From: Gammaproteobacteria bacterium
GTDB taxonomy: Bacteria; Pseudomonadota; Gammaproteobacteria; Arenicellales; Arenicellaceae
Assembly: GCA_030426005.1 (NCBI GenBank)
Contig: JAUHZM010000177.1
Location: 1 to 6,501 of the forward strand
Direction of reading: 5' to 3'
Length of the DNA: 6,501 nt
Shown here in pieces: positions 1 to 6,397 of this stretch. The notes beneath the pieces are model-generated. The model did no database searches, was not told where the DNA came from, and saw only the letters and a list, made by a program, of their open reading frames with translations. Within the stretch, counting starts at the first letter, position 1; each line of letters opens with the position of its first letter. Position numbers and translations under genes: made by a program.

Positions 1-1073
1 ATCCGGCGGTGCTGGACGCCTTCGAGGTCTGGCGTTCGCGGCTGGCAGACAAAGGCTGGGGCGCACCGACCTGGCCGGTCGAGTATGGCGGCACCGGATG
101 GACGCCAGTGCAAAAATTTATCTTTGAAACCGAGCGCAGTCGTGCCGGGGCACCGGAAGTCGTGCCTTTCGGTCTTAAAATGGTGGCGCCGGTCATTTTT
201 ACGTTTGGCTCGGATGAGCAAAAAGAAACCTTTCTGCCACGCATTCTGCGCAGTGATGATTGGTGGTGTCAGGGCTATTCTGAGCCGGGCGCCGGTTCTG
301 ATTTGGCCGCACTACAAACCCGCGCAACCTTGGATGGCGACCACTATGTAGTGAATGGGGCCAAAATTTGGACTACCTATGCACAACACGCGGATTGGAT
401 TTTCTGCTTAGTTCGCACTGGCACGTTCGACAAGCGTCAACAAGGGATCAGCTTTTTATTGATCGATATGAAGTCCGAAGGGATTACCGTGAATCCGATT
501 CACAGTATCGATAATTATCACAGTTTAAACGAAGTGGTATTCGACAATGTTCGCGTGCCAGTCGCGAATCGCGTGGGCAATGAGCATCAAGGTTGGACTT
601 ACGCCAAGGCGTTGCTTGCGCATGAGCGAACCTCCATTGCTGCGGTGGCTGAAAGCCGTCGTGCACTGAGTCAAATTGTCGATCTGGCGGAGAAACAAAC
701 TAACGCCAACGGGCGTTTGATCGATGATCCTGTGTTTCAGACCCAGGTGTCGGATATCGAAATCGAACTGATGGCGCTGGAGTATATGGACCTACGGGTG
801 CTAGCGTCTTTGTCTGCCGGTGACACACCGGGGCCGGAAGCTTCACTTCTCAAAATCAAAGGCACCGAAATTCAACAGGCCTTGCAGGAGCTGCGCATGC
901 AAACCATTGGTGCGTATGCTGGTGCTTTGAAACAAGACAGTTTTCAAAATGAGTTACACCGATTGGGCTCGAACGCTCGACGTTCGTATATGTACGGTCG
1001 AGCCGCCACCATTTACGGCGGCTCGAATGAAGTGCAACGTAATGTGATCGCGAAAGCGGTTCTGGGTCTATAG
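1..1073 (+). CDS. Acyl-CoA dehydrogenase, large (catalytic) subunit, 5'-truncated by window edge
   Basis: Flavoenzyme that makes the trans-2 double bond in an acyl-CoA, the first step of beta-oxidation, in the cytoplasm. The reading frame is open from the left edge and the conserved segment begins at once, so the GTG at 9 is almost certainly internal; about 35-40 N-terminal residues are probably missing against a family length near 390-400. Counting that GTG as residue 1, visible signatures are GWGAPTWPVEYGGTGW (16-31), the flavin/substrate loop QGYSEPGAGSDLA (88-100) and the C-terminal IYGGSNEVQRNVIAKAVLGL (335-354). The usual medium-chain catalytic Glu (YEG) is Gly337 here. Glu206 in LLAHERTSIA instead aligns with the helix-G base of isovaleryl-CoA dehydrogenase. 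The RxQFG and QxxGGxG flavin motifs are degenerate and are supplied by the next gene. Closest remembered relatives are PimC-type large subunits (pimeloyl-CoA dehydrogenase), but the substrate is not proven. A ribosome site for the next gene follows the stop directly. Confidence 0.93.
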   Translation, partial: PAVLDAFEVWRSRLADKGWGAPTWPVEYGGTGWTPVQKFIFETERSRAGAPEVVPFGLKMVAPVIFTFGSDEQKETFLPRILRSDDWWCQGYSEPGAGSDLAALQTRATLDGDHYVVNGAKIWTTYAQHADWIFCLVRTGTFDKRQQGISFLLIDMKSEGITVNPIHSIDNYHSLNEVVFDNVRVPVANRVGNEHQGWTYAKALLAHERTSIAAVAESRRALSQIVDLAEKQTNANGRLIDDPVFQTQVSDIEIELMALEYMDLRVLASLSAGDTPGPEASLLKIKGTEIQQALQELRMQTIGAYAGALKQDSFQNELHRLGSNARRSYMYGRAATIYGGSNEVQRNVIAKAVLGL

Positions 1074-1078
1074 GGAGG
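1074..1078 (+). promoter_or_regulatory. Ribosome binding site of the small dehydrogenase subunit
   Basis: GGAGG lies in the 9-bp gap after the large-subunit stop and four bases before ATG 1083. It fixes the start of the small subunit. The spacing is slightly short but usable. Confidence 0.8.
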
Positions 1079-1082
1079 CGAT

Positions 1083-2219
1083 ATGAATTTTGATTACAGT
1101 GAAGAGCAGGTTTTATTGCGTGACAGTATCGTTCGTTGGGCGCAGGATAATTACAGTTTTGACCAGCGTCGAGCATCGACTGAGAAAGCCGAAGGTTTTG
1201 ATCCTAAACATTGGCAGACCTTTGCCGAATTAGGTTGGTTGTCGATTCCATTCGCCGAAGACGTTGGTGGTTATGGGGGCAGTATTATTGACCTGGCCGC
1301 GATCATGCAAGAACTCGGGCGAGCTCTGGTGGTTGAGCCGGTTGTACCAAACGTCGTCATGTTTGGTGGCTTGTTAGAAGCCAGTAACGCAGCCGACAAA
1401 GCCGAGATACTGGGTGAACTAATCGGTGGCAGTTTGATGGGCGCTGTGGCGCTGTATGAGCAACAATCACGTTTTGATGTGGCGAACGTCGCAACCACGG
1501 CCACCGCTGACGGAGATGTGTATCGTCTAAATGGCACCAAAGTATGTGTGTTGGCTGCGCCGTCGTCGTCAAAACTGTTGGTGCTTGCACGTACCAGTGG
1601 TGAACAAACCGAACGCGATGGCCTGAGCTTGTTTTTACTCGATACGCAGGCTGACGGTGTGGCGTTGCAAGCTTACCCATTAATGGATGGTCAGCATGCC
1701 GCGGATATCACATTTACCGATGCGACTGCGGAACTGGTGTCGGAATTGGGTCAGGGCTTGAGCTTGATCGACGCTATGTTGATGCGCACGCACGTGGCCT
1801 TGTCGGCAGAAGCCGTAGGGATCATGGAAAAATTGAACCAAACCACGGTGGCTTACACGAAAACGCGCAAGCAATTCGGCGTGCCGATTTCGTCATTCCA
1901 AGCTTTGCAACACCGTATGGTGGACACCTTTATGGCTTTTGAACAGGCCAAGTCATTGCTGGTTGGCACCTTGTGCGAGCTAACTGACGAGGCGTCTTCC
2001 GAGCACGATAAAGCCAAGATGGTGGCCGGACTCCGAACCTTGATTGCGAAGAACGGAAAGTTGATTGGCGATGAAGCGATTCAGATGCACGGCGGCATGG
2101 GGCTGACCGACGAGCTTGACGTAGGCCATTACGTGAAGCGTCTGATGATGATCAATTTGATGTTCGGCGACCGCGCCTTCTTCCAAAACCAGTTTAATCA
2201 GTTGGCGTATGCCGTATGA
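1083..2219 (+). CDS. Acyl-CoA dehydrogenase, small (partner) subunit
   Basis: Second subunit of the dehydrogenase encoded with the preceding gene; 378 residues, of PimD-like type. The N-terminal helical domain starts MNFDYSEEQVLLRDS, and the middle beta domain (about 115-215) lacks the normal substrate/flavin signature: ALYEQQSRFD sits where SEPGAGSD would be expected. The C-terminal domain keeps the flavin-contact motifs TRKQFGVPISSFQALQHRM (261-279) and IQMHGGMGLTDELDVGHYVK (333-352). Neither catalytic Glu position is filled: the helix-G site reads LMRTHVA (233-239) and the C-terminal site reads MFGDRAFF (360-367). It is therefore probably not active alone and instead completes the flavin site of the large subunit, as in known alpha2beta2 acyl-CoA dehydrogenases of mycobacterial steroid catabolism. 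ATG at 1083 is chosen because GGAGG at 1074-1078 precedes it and the family N-terminus begins there. The stop overlaps the next start (ATGA). Confidence 0.93.
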   Translation: MNFDYSEEQVLLRDSIVRWAQDNYSFDQRRASTEKAEGFDPKHWQTFAELGWLSIPFAEDVGGYGGSIIDLAAIMQELGRALVVEPVVPNVVMFGGLLEASNAADKAEILGELIGGSLMGAVALYEQQSRFDVANVATTATADGDVYRLNGTKVCVLAAPSSSKLLVLARTSGEQTERDGLSLFLLDTQADGVALQAYPLMDGQHAADITFTDATAELVSELGQGLSLIDAMLMRTHVALSAEAVGIMEKLNQTTVAYTKTRKQFGVPISSFQALQHRMVDTFMAFEQAKSLLVGTLCELTDEASSEHDKAKMVAGLRTLIAKNGKLIGDEAIQMHGGMGLTDELDVGHYVKRLMMINLMFGDRAFFQNQFNQLAYAV

Positions 2220-3127
2220 AGCAGGTTGATGACATCCGCCATGTGATGGTGGCGGGCGGTGGTACGCTGGGGCTGCGAATTGCTCTGCGTTGCGCCTTGG
2301 ATGGCTACCAGGTGGTGTTGTTCGATCTACAGCAGTCTCAGCTGGACGTCGCGAAGCAACAACATACCCGGCTAGTCCACGGCTTGCTGCGAAACGAGCA
2401 GATTTCCGGTGCTCAGGCGGAGCGAGTTGCCACCCATTTACGGATGACAACCGACTTAGCCGAGGCGGTAAAGGACGTCGATTTGGTCATCGAATCGATT
2501 ACCGAGGATGTGCCGATCAAAAGTGCGTTTTTTGAAGATGTGTGTGCCTTGTTGGCGCCCGATGTGCTGCTTGCCACTAATACCTCGTTCTTGCTGCCTT
2601 CACAGTTTTTGAGTGCGATCGACCGACCTGCTCAGTTCTGCGCATTTCACTTTCACGATGTGTTCAATCAGACCGTCGTGGATGTGATGCCACACAGCGA
2701 GACAGATCCAGAATTTGTCGCCTTGTTGATGGAGTTTGGGCGTCGTATCAATCAAATTCCGGTCCATGTGCAACAAGAGACGCCGGGCTATCTGTTTAAT
2801 GCGATGTTGCTGACCATTATGCAGCAGGCCACACTTTTGCTTACCAATGGTGCCGGCTCGATCCAGGATATTGACCGCTCGTTTATGGGTAATTTTAAAA
2901 CGCCGGCAGGCCCGTTTGGGATGTTGGATCAAATTGGGCTGGATACCGCGTTGCATATTGCGCACAACACACCAGAGCTAACCGGTGATCATTTCGTGCC
3001 TTTGCTACAGTCATATATTGATAAAGGACATTTAGGGTTTAAGACGGGGCAGGGTTTTTACACCTATCCTAAACCGGAATTTGCGCAACCAGAATTTTTG
3101 GGCGTCACGCCCGCAGGTCAGGAATAA
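2216..3127 (+). CDS. 3-hydroxyacyl-CoA dehydrogenase family protein with altered active-site segment
   Basis: NAD-dependent oxidation of L-3-hydroxyacyl-CoA to 3-ketoacyl-CoA is the family reaction (cytoplasmic). The 303-residue length is normal for a stand-alone enzyme. The Rossmann domain has GGGTLG (14-19) in place of the common GAGTMG, with Asp37 after VVLF as the likely NAD-ribose ligand, VIESITED (91-98) and NTS (122-124). His145 in FHFHDVF is the expected catalytic His, and Asn195 in PGYLFNAML matches the conserved active-site Asn. The C-terminal domain ends with GHLGFKTGQGFYTY (271-284). The segment after His145 differs from the canonical HFFNPV...VEV: it reads HFHDVFNQTVVDVMP, so the usual Glu twelve residues on is Asp156, eleven residues on. 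This may mark a divergent subfamily with a special substrate. The ATG at 2216 overlaps the previous stop as ATGA and has no strong Shine-Dalgarno, suggesting translational coupling. No hydratase domain is present. Confidence 0.9.
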   Translation: MKQVDDIRHVMVAGGGTLGLRIALRCALDGYQVVLFDLQQSQLDVAKQQHTRLVHGLLRNEQISGAQAERVATHLRMTTDLAEAVKDVDLVIESITEDVPIKSAFFEDVCALLAPDVLLATNTSFLLPSQFLSAIDRPAQFCAFHFHDVFNQTVVDVMPHSETDPEFVALLMEFGRRINQIPVHVQQETPGYLFNAMLLTIMQQATLLLTNGAGSIQDIDRSFMGNFKTPAGPFGMLDQIGLDTALHIAHNTPELTGDHFVPLLQSYIDKGHLGFKTGQGFYTYPKPEFAQPEFLGVTPAGQE

Positions 3128-3169
3128 GACCTAGGCCTATCACCTTAGAGCGAATAGAGAGAGAAAATT

Positions 3170-4348
3170 ATGAAAAGTGCAGTTATTGTTTCCACCGCTA
3201 GAACACCGATCGGCAAAGCATATCGAGGTGGCTTTAATGATTTAAATACCGCAACCTTGGGTGCAGCGGCGGTGCGTGAGGCGGTTGCCAGGGCTGGCGT
3301 TGAAGGCGCTGAAGTTGAAGATGTGATTATGGGCGCTGCCTTACAACAGGGTGCATCGGGGCAGAATATTGCACGTCAGATTGCCTTACGTGCAGGATTG
3401 CCAGTCAGTGTGGCTGGCATGACCATCGACCGCCAGTGTTCTTCAGGCTTGATGGCGGTAGCCACTGCGGCCAAACAAATCATGGTGGACGGAATGTCGG
3501 TCGTTGTTGGTGGTGGTGTGGAAAGCATCAGCCTAACTCAGAACGACAAAATGAATATGTACCGAGCTGCAGACAAAGAGCTGTTGGCCATGCATCCACA
3601 TATTTACATGCCAATGCTGCAAACGGCTGAGGTGGTGGCTAAGCGTTACGGTATTAGTCGCGATGCCATGGACGAGTACGGTCTGCAGTCCCAGCAGCGG
3701 ACTGCCGCTGCCTATGAAGCAGGCCGTTATGACGCGGAATTGGTGTCGGTGGATTGCACGAAGCTGGTCTACGACAAAGAAACCAAAGAGGCCAGCCCAG
3801 AAGCGGTGACCGTGTCACGCGATGAAGGCGTGCGTGCGACTAACGCAGAAGGTTTGGCGAGCTTAAAAACCGTGGTCGACGGCGGTACCATTACCGCTGG
3901 CAACGCATCGCAGTTGTCTGATGGCGCGGCAGCACAGGTGGTGATGGACGAAAAACTGGCTGAGCAGCGAGGTTTGGAGCCGTTGGGGATCTATCGCGGG
4001 ATGGCAGTGGCCGGTTGCGAACCTGATGAAATGGGTATTGGACCCATTTATGCGATTCCGAAACTGCTTAAGCAGCATGGCTTGACGATGGATGATATCG
4101 GGCTTTGGGAGTTGAATGAAGCGTTTGCGGTTCAAGTGTTGTACTGTCGAGATCACCTCGGTATCGATAACGACAAGTTGAATGTGAATGGTGGTGCGAT
4201 CTCGATTGGTCATCCCTACGGAATGAGTGGTTCGCGTATGGTTGGTCATGCCTTGATTGAAGGTAAGCGTCGTGGTGTAAAATATGTGGTCGTAACAATG
4301 TGCATTGGCGGCGGCATGGGCGCTGCGGGTTTATTTGAGGTCGTATAA
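3170..4348 (+). CDS. Thiolase (acetyl-CoA C-acyltransferase family)
   Basis: Thiolytic cleavage of 3-ketoacyl-CoA to acetyl-CoA and a shortened acyl-CoA, the last step of beta-oxidation; the reverse condensation is also possible for the family. The length of 392 residues is typical of tetrameric degradative thiolases. The catalytic set is intact: nucleophile Cys90 in DRQCSSGLMAV, GGGVES (114-119), NEAFA (316-320), His348 in NGGAISIGHPYGMSGSR and Cys378 in TMCIGGGMGAAGLFE. GHPYGMSGSR replaces the commoner GHPLGASGAR, a variant I associate with PimB-like thiolases. ATG 3170 is preceded by a purine-rich AGAGAGAG (3156-3163) and begins the conserved start MKSAVIVSTARTPIGKA. The 42-bp gap from the previous gene shows no terminator, and only two bases separate its stop from the next ATG, so it sits inside the same operon. 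Chain-length specificity cannot be read from the sequence. Confidence 0.95.
   Translation: MKSAVIVSTARTPIGKAYRGGFNDLNTATLGAAAVREAVARAGVEGAEVEDVIMGAALQQGASGQNIARQIALRAGLPVSVAGMTIDRQCSSGLMAVATAAKQIMVDGMSVVVGGGVESISLTQNDKMNMYRAADKELLAMHPHIYMPMLQTAEVVAKRYGISRDAMDEYGLQSQQRTAAAYEAGRYDAELVSVDCTKLVYDKETKEASPEAVTVSRDEGVRATNAEGLASLKTVVDGGTITAGNASQLSDGAAAQVVMDEKLAEQRGLEPLGIYRGMAVAGCEPDEMGIGPIYAIPKLLKQHGLTMDDIGLWELNEAFAVQVLYCRDHLGIDNDKLNVNGGAISIGHPYGMSGSRMVGHALIEGKRRGVKYVVVTMCIGGGMGAAGLFEVV
4337..4340 (+). promoter_or_regulatory. Ribosome binding site of the GST-like gene, inside the thiolase 3' end
   Basis: GAGG, ten bases before ATG 4351, lies within the last codons of the thiolase gene. It supports the start choice and close coupling of the two genes. 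Confidence 0.6.
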
Positions 4349-4350
4349 AC

Positions 4351-5460
4351 ATGAGTGGCAAGTATCAACTTTACGGTGTGGAATGCTCTTTGTATTCAGG
4401 CAAAGCGCGTTCGTACTTACGTAAAAAAGGCATTCCGTTTGACGAGGTGCTTGCCACAATCAATGTGTATAAGAAATTTATTATTCCGCGTACCGGCGTG
4501 CAGTTTATTCCAGTCGTGCAATCGCCAGAGGATGATGTTTGGCAGGACACCACTGAGATAATAGATCAGCTGGAATCTCGATTTCCGGAGCATCCGGTCT
4601 ACCCCTCGACACCGAAGCAACGACTAGTTTCGCTATTGCTCGAGACTTATGCCGATGAATGGTTGGTGATTCCCGCCATGCATTACCGCTGGAACTATCC
4701 TGCGACCAATGGACGGTTTATCTATGGCGAATTCGGCAGCATCGTCATGCCGAATGCACCGGGCTTTATCCGGCGTTATTTGGGTAAAAAAGCCGGTGCG
4801 CGCTTCAAAGGTGCGGTGCCAAAACTCGGGGTAAAAGCGCATAACATCAACGCGATTGAAAAGTCTTACGTCAGTCTTTTGGGCGATTTGCAGACACACT
4901 TCGAGCAATACGATTTTGTACTCGGCAGCAAACCGAGTCTGGCTGATTTTGGCTTGATTGGGCCGCTGTACGCGCATCTATATCGAGATCCTGCGCCAGG
5001 TCAGCTCATGCGCAAGAAAGCGCCGGCGCTGTGTGATTGGGTGCGCCGTATGATTAGCGACGAAGTCAGTATGGAAGCGGGCGAGTGGCTGGCGAATGAC
5101 GAAATTCCTGAGACACTCATGCCAGTGCTTCAGCGGATGAGTCGTGAACAGTTGCCGGTGATCGAAGACACTGATCGATTGTTAGCCGAATGGCGGACTC
5201 AAAATCCAGGCAAGGCGACTATCGATCGCATGATTGGCACGCACGAATTCAGCGTCGAGGGCGTGACCGCCGAACGCGCAGTCTTGCCTTATGTTCTGTG
5301 GATGTATCAGCGTGCTGTTGATGACTACCACGCATTGAGTGATACCGCAGCGGTGGATGCCTTATTGCAAGAGGCTGGCTTTGGTGACGCGCTACGACGT
5401 GGGCTCACGCACCGCGTGACGCGCGAGAATAACCGTTTGCAGTTTGCCGCTGAATCTTAA
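4351..5460 (+). CDS. Glutathione S-transferase-like protein with C-terminal extension
   Basis: The 369-residue protein has a thioredoxin-like N-terminal domain (about 4-80) and an all-helical GST C-terminal domain (about 85-235). Both GST hallmarks are visible: the putative cis-Pro54 in TGVQFIPVVQ followed by an acidic DTTEIIDQLE (66-75), and the helix-capping SLADFGLIGPLYAHL (196-210). The active-site region reads YGVECSLYSGKARSYL (8-23); Cys12, Ser13, Tyr15 or Ser16 could serve as the thiol-stabilising or redox residue, and I cannot decide which. It is longer than ordinary GSTs (about 200-230 residues). Residues 236-369 form an extension with a conserved-looking FSVEGVTAERAVLPYVLWMY (300-319). 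I know similar long GST-like proteins from proteobacterial genomes but no established function. Its place two bases after the thiolase suggests a role tied to the same pathway, for example handling a glutathione adduct or a reactive intermediate; that is inference. GAGG at 4337-4340 supports ATG 4351. Its stop overlaps the stop of the opposing regulator gene. Confidence 0.85.
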   Translation: MSGKYQLYGVECSLYSGKARSYLRKKGIPFDEVLATINVYKKFIIPRTGVQFIPVVQSPEDDVWQDTTEIIDQLESRFPEHPVYPSTPKQRLVSLLLETYADEWLVIPAMHYRWNYPATNGRFIYGEFGSIVMPNAPGFIRRYLGKKAGARFKGAVPKLGVKAHNINAIEKSYVSLLGDLQTHFEQYDFVLGSKPSLADFGLIGPLYAHLYRDPAPGQLMRKKAPALCDWVRRMISDEVSMEAGEWLANDEIPETLMPVLQRMSREQLPVIEDTDRLLAEWRTQNPGKATIDRMIGTHEFSVEGVTAERAVLPYVLWMYQRAVDDYHALSDTAAVDALLQEAGFGDALRRGLTHRVTRENNRLQFAAES

Positions 5461-6257
5461 ACCTGACCGGATAGAAAGTTAGCCGTATTTTCATCGGCAG
5501 GGTAAAACGTTTCGACCCGAAGTTCGTCTGCGGTGATGTCCTGCGCGGTCCCGAAGGTTGAAATAACGGAACACAAACTCAGCTGCAAGCCGTTTACATT
5601 CAGTTCAATGGGAATCATCGGTAGTAGTGGTTCCAGCGTTGGCGCGTCGCTGTGCGGCAAATAGGCACTGAGTTGACCGAGCCGACGCATAATTTTCTCG
5701 TCGCAGCTGTCCAGCGCTTCCTTCTGTAAACGCTGTGCAAATTGTATCGCCACGTCGTCCCAGTTTAGAACAAATTGTTTAAACCCGTGAGGATGTACCG
5801 TTAACAAAGCAATGTTGCGTTCCCCAGTATCCCCAACCGCTCGCCAAAGTTGTTCAGCCCCGCCAACCATGTCGAACATTCTGTCTGCAGCGTTGTTCTG
5901 TTGTTGAATATTCCAATACCGGTCGAGTACGAACGCAGGGTAGGGTTCGTGGTGTTTTAGGATTTCACTTAACACCGTTTTGATTGATGCCATGGCTGGG
6001 TCGTCTAGCGTCTGCTCGCGGTATACATCCGCAAACCCGGCGGCATTCAGCAGTGAATTGCGTTCGCGGTAGGGCACCTCCATGGCAGCTGAGAGACGCA
6101 AGACCATCTCACGACTGGGTTTGCTGCGACCGGTTTCCAGCCAACTTACATGCCGTTGTGACACGTCCGCTGCCAGCGCGAGTTCCAGCTGTGACAGCTT
6201 GCGGTTTTTGCGCCACATCTTGAGGGACTGCGTGAATTTACTGGTTTCCGGTGCCAT
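5457..6257 (-). CDS. XRE-family regulator with MmyB/MltR-like ligand-binding domain
   Basis: Cytoplasmic DNA-binding regulator of 266 residues. The N-terminal Cro/C1-type helix-turn-helix spans about residues 10-65, with LSQLELALAADVSQRHVSWL (21-40) followed by ETGRSKPS (41-48). The remainder matches the MmyB-like ligand-binding domain: YPAFVLDRYWNIQQQNNAA (106-124), LLTVHPHGFK (151-160), VAIQFAQRL (169-177) and a C-terminal STFGTAQDITADELRVETFY (233-252). That fold is PAS-like, and as I recall a Chloroflexus relative was crystallised with a fatty acid bound, so a lipid or acyl effector is plausible but not shown here. Start ATG (complement of 6255-6257) follows TGAGGT (complement of 6264-6269) at good spacing. 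It is divergent from the gene at 6398, the usual arrangement for a regulator and its target, and convergent with the beta-oxidation operon, whose final stop shares bases with its own. Self-regulation through the shared upstream region is likely. Confidence 0.9.
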   Translation of the reverse strand: MAPETSKFTQSLKMWRKNRKLSQLELALAADVSQRHVSWLETGRSKPSREMVLRLSAAMEVPYRERNSLLNAAGFADVYREQTLDDPAMASIKTVLSEILKHHEPYPAFVLDRYWNIQQQNNAADRMFDMVGGAEQLWRAVGDTGERNIALLTVHPHGFKQFVLNWDDVAIQFAQRLQKEALDSCDEKIMRRLGQLSAYLPHSDAPTLEPLLPMIPIELNVNGLQLSLCSVISTFGTAQDITADELRVETFYPADENTANFLSGQV

Positions 6258-6307
6258 CGTGAGACCTCATTGGTATTGACCATGTCGGTGTAAGGTATCA
6301 ACTGAGG

Positions 6308-6319
6308 GCGACTGGTCGC
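6308..6319. repeat. Inverted repeat GCGAC-TG-GTCGC, candidate operator
   Basis: Perfect 5-bp arms with a 2-bp centre, near the middle of the divergent region. Size and symmetry suit a dimeric XRE-type repressor. The binding protein is inferred from position only. Confidence 0.45.
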
Positions 6320-6323
6320 AATA

Positions 6324-6334
6324 ACCTGCCAGGT
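6324..6334. repeat. Inverted repeat ACCTG-C-CAGGT, candidate operator
   Basis: Perfect 5-bp arms around a single central base. Its centre is about 15-16 bp from that of the neighbouring inverted repeat. The two have different arm sequences, so they may serve different proteins, or one may be chance. Confidence 0.4.
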
Positions 6335-6385
6335 AATTGTCACCATTCTGACATCGCGGCATGCTGATGACCTTTCAACGTAAAT

Positions 6386-6390
6386 GAGGA
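6386..6390 (+). promoter_or_regulatory. Ribosome binding site of the right-edge membrane-protein gene
   Basis: GAGGA lies seven bases before ATG 6398. With the in-frame stop TGA at 6368-6370 and no other start codon between, it fixes the start of the last gene. Confidence 0.75.
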
Positions 6391-6397
6391 TTTTACT

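Larger units (their letters stand above)
6258..6397. promoter_or_regulatory. Divergent intergenic region with candidate operators
   Basis: This 140-bp region separates the regulator (-) from the membrane-protein gene (+) and must hold both promoters. It contains two short perfect inverted repeats (listed separately) and a direct repeat GGTATTGA (6272-6279) / GGTATCAA (6294-6301) spaced 22 bp, about two helical turns. TTGTCA at 6337-6342 is one base from a consensus -35 for the + strand, but no good -10 follows at 17 bp. On the - strand, TTGATA (complement of 6297-6302) is one base from consensus, also with a poor -10. Promoter positions are therefore not assigned. Confidence 0.6.

Noticed and set aside
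9..11. GTG at 9 as the true start of the large dehydrogenase subunit
   Set aside because: The conserved family sequence is already under way here, the frame is open to the window edge, no ribosome site can be seen, and the protein would lack the N-terminal helices of the family.
1980..2450. A 156-codon open frame on the - strand across the small-subunit / hydroxyacyl dehydrogenase junction
   Set aside because: It lies antisense to two well-supported genes, has no recognisable domain, and its composition (many His, Arg, Pro, Ala) is typical of a shadow frame.
3130..3139. Overlapping palindromes CCTAGG and TAGGCCTA in the gap before the thiolase gene
   Set aside because: They have no loop to form a hairpin, no U-run follows, and short palindromes of this size are expected by chance; no terminator or operator call is justified.
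3863..4249. A 128-codon - strand open frame inside the thiolase gene
   Set aside because: Fully antisense to a thiolase with intact catalytic residues; no family resemblance.
5482..5498. Possible hairpin GCCG...CGGC near the convergent gene ends
   Set aside because: Only four base pairs around a nine-base loop, and it lies within the regulator coding sequence; too weak for a terminator.
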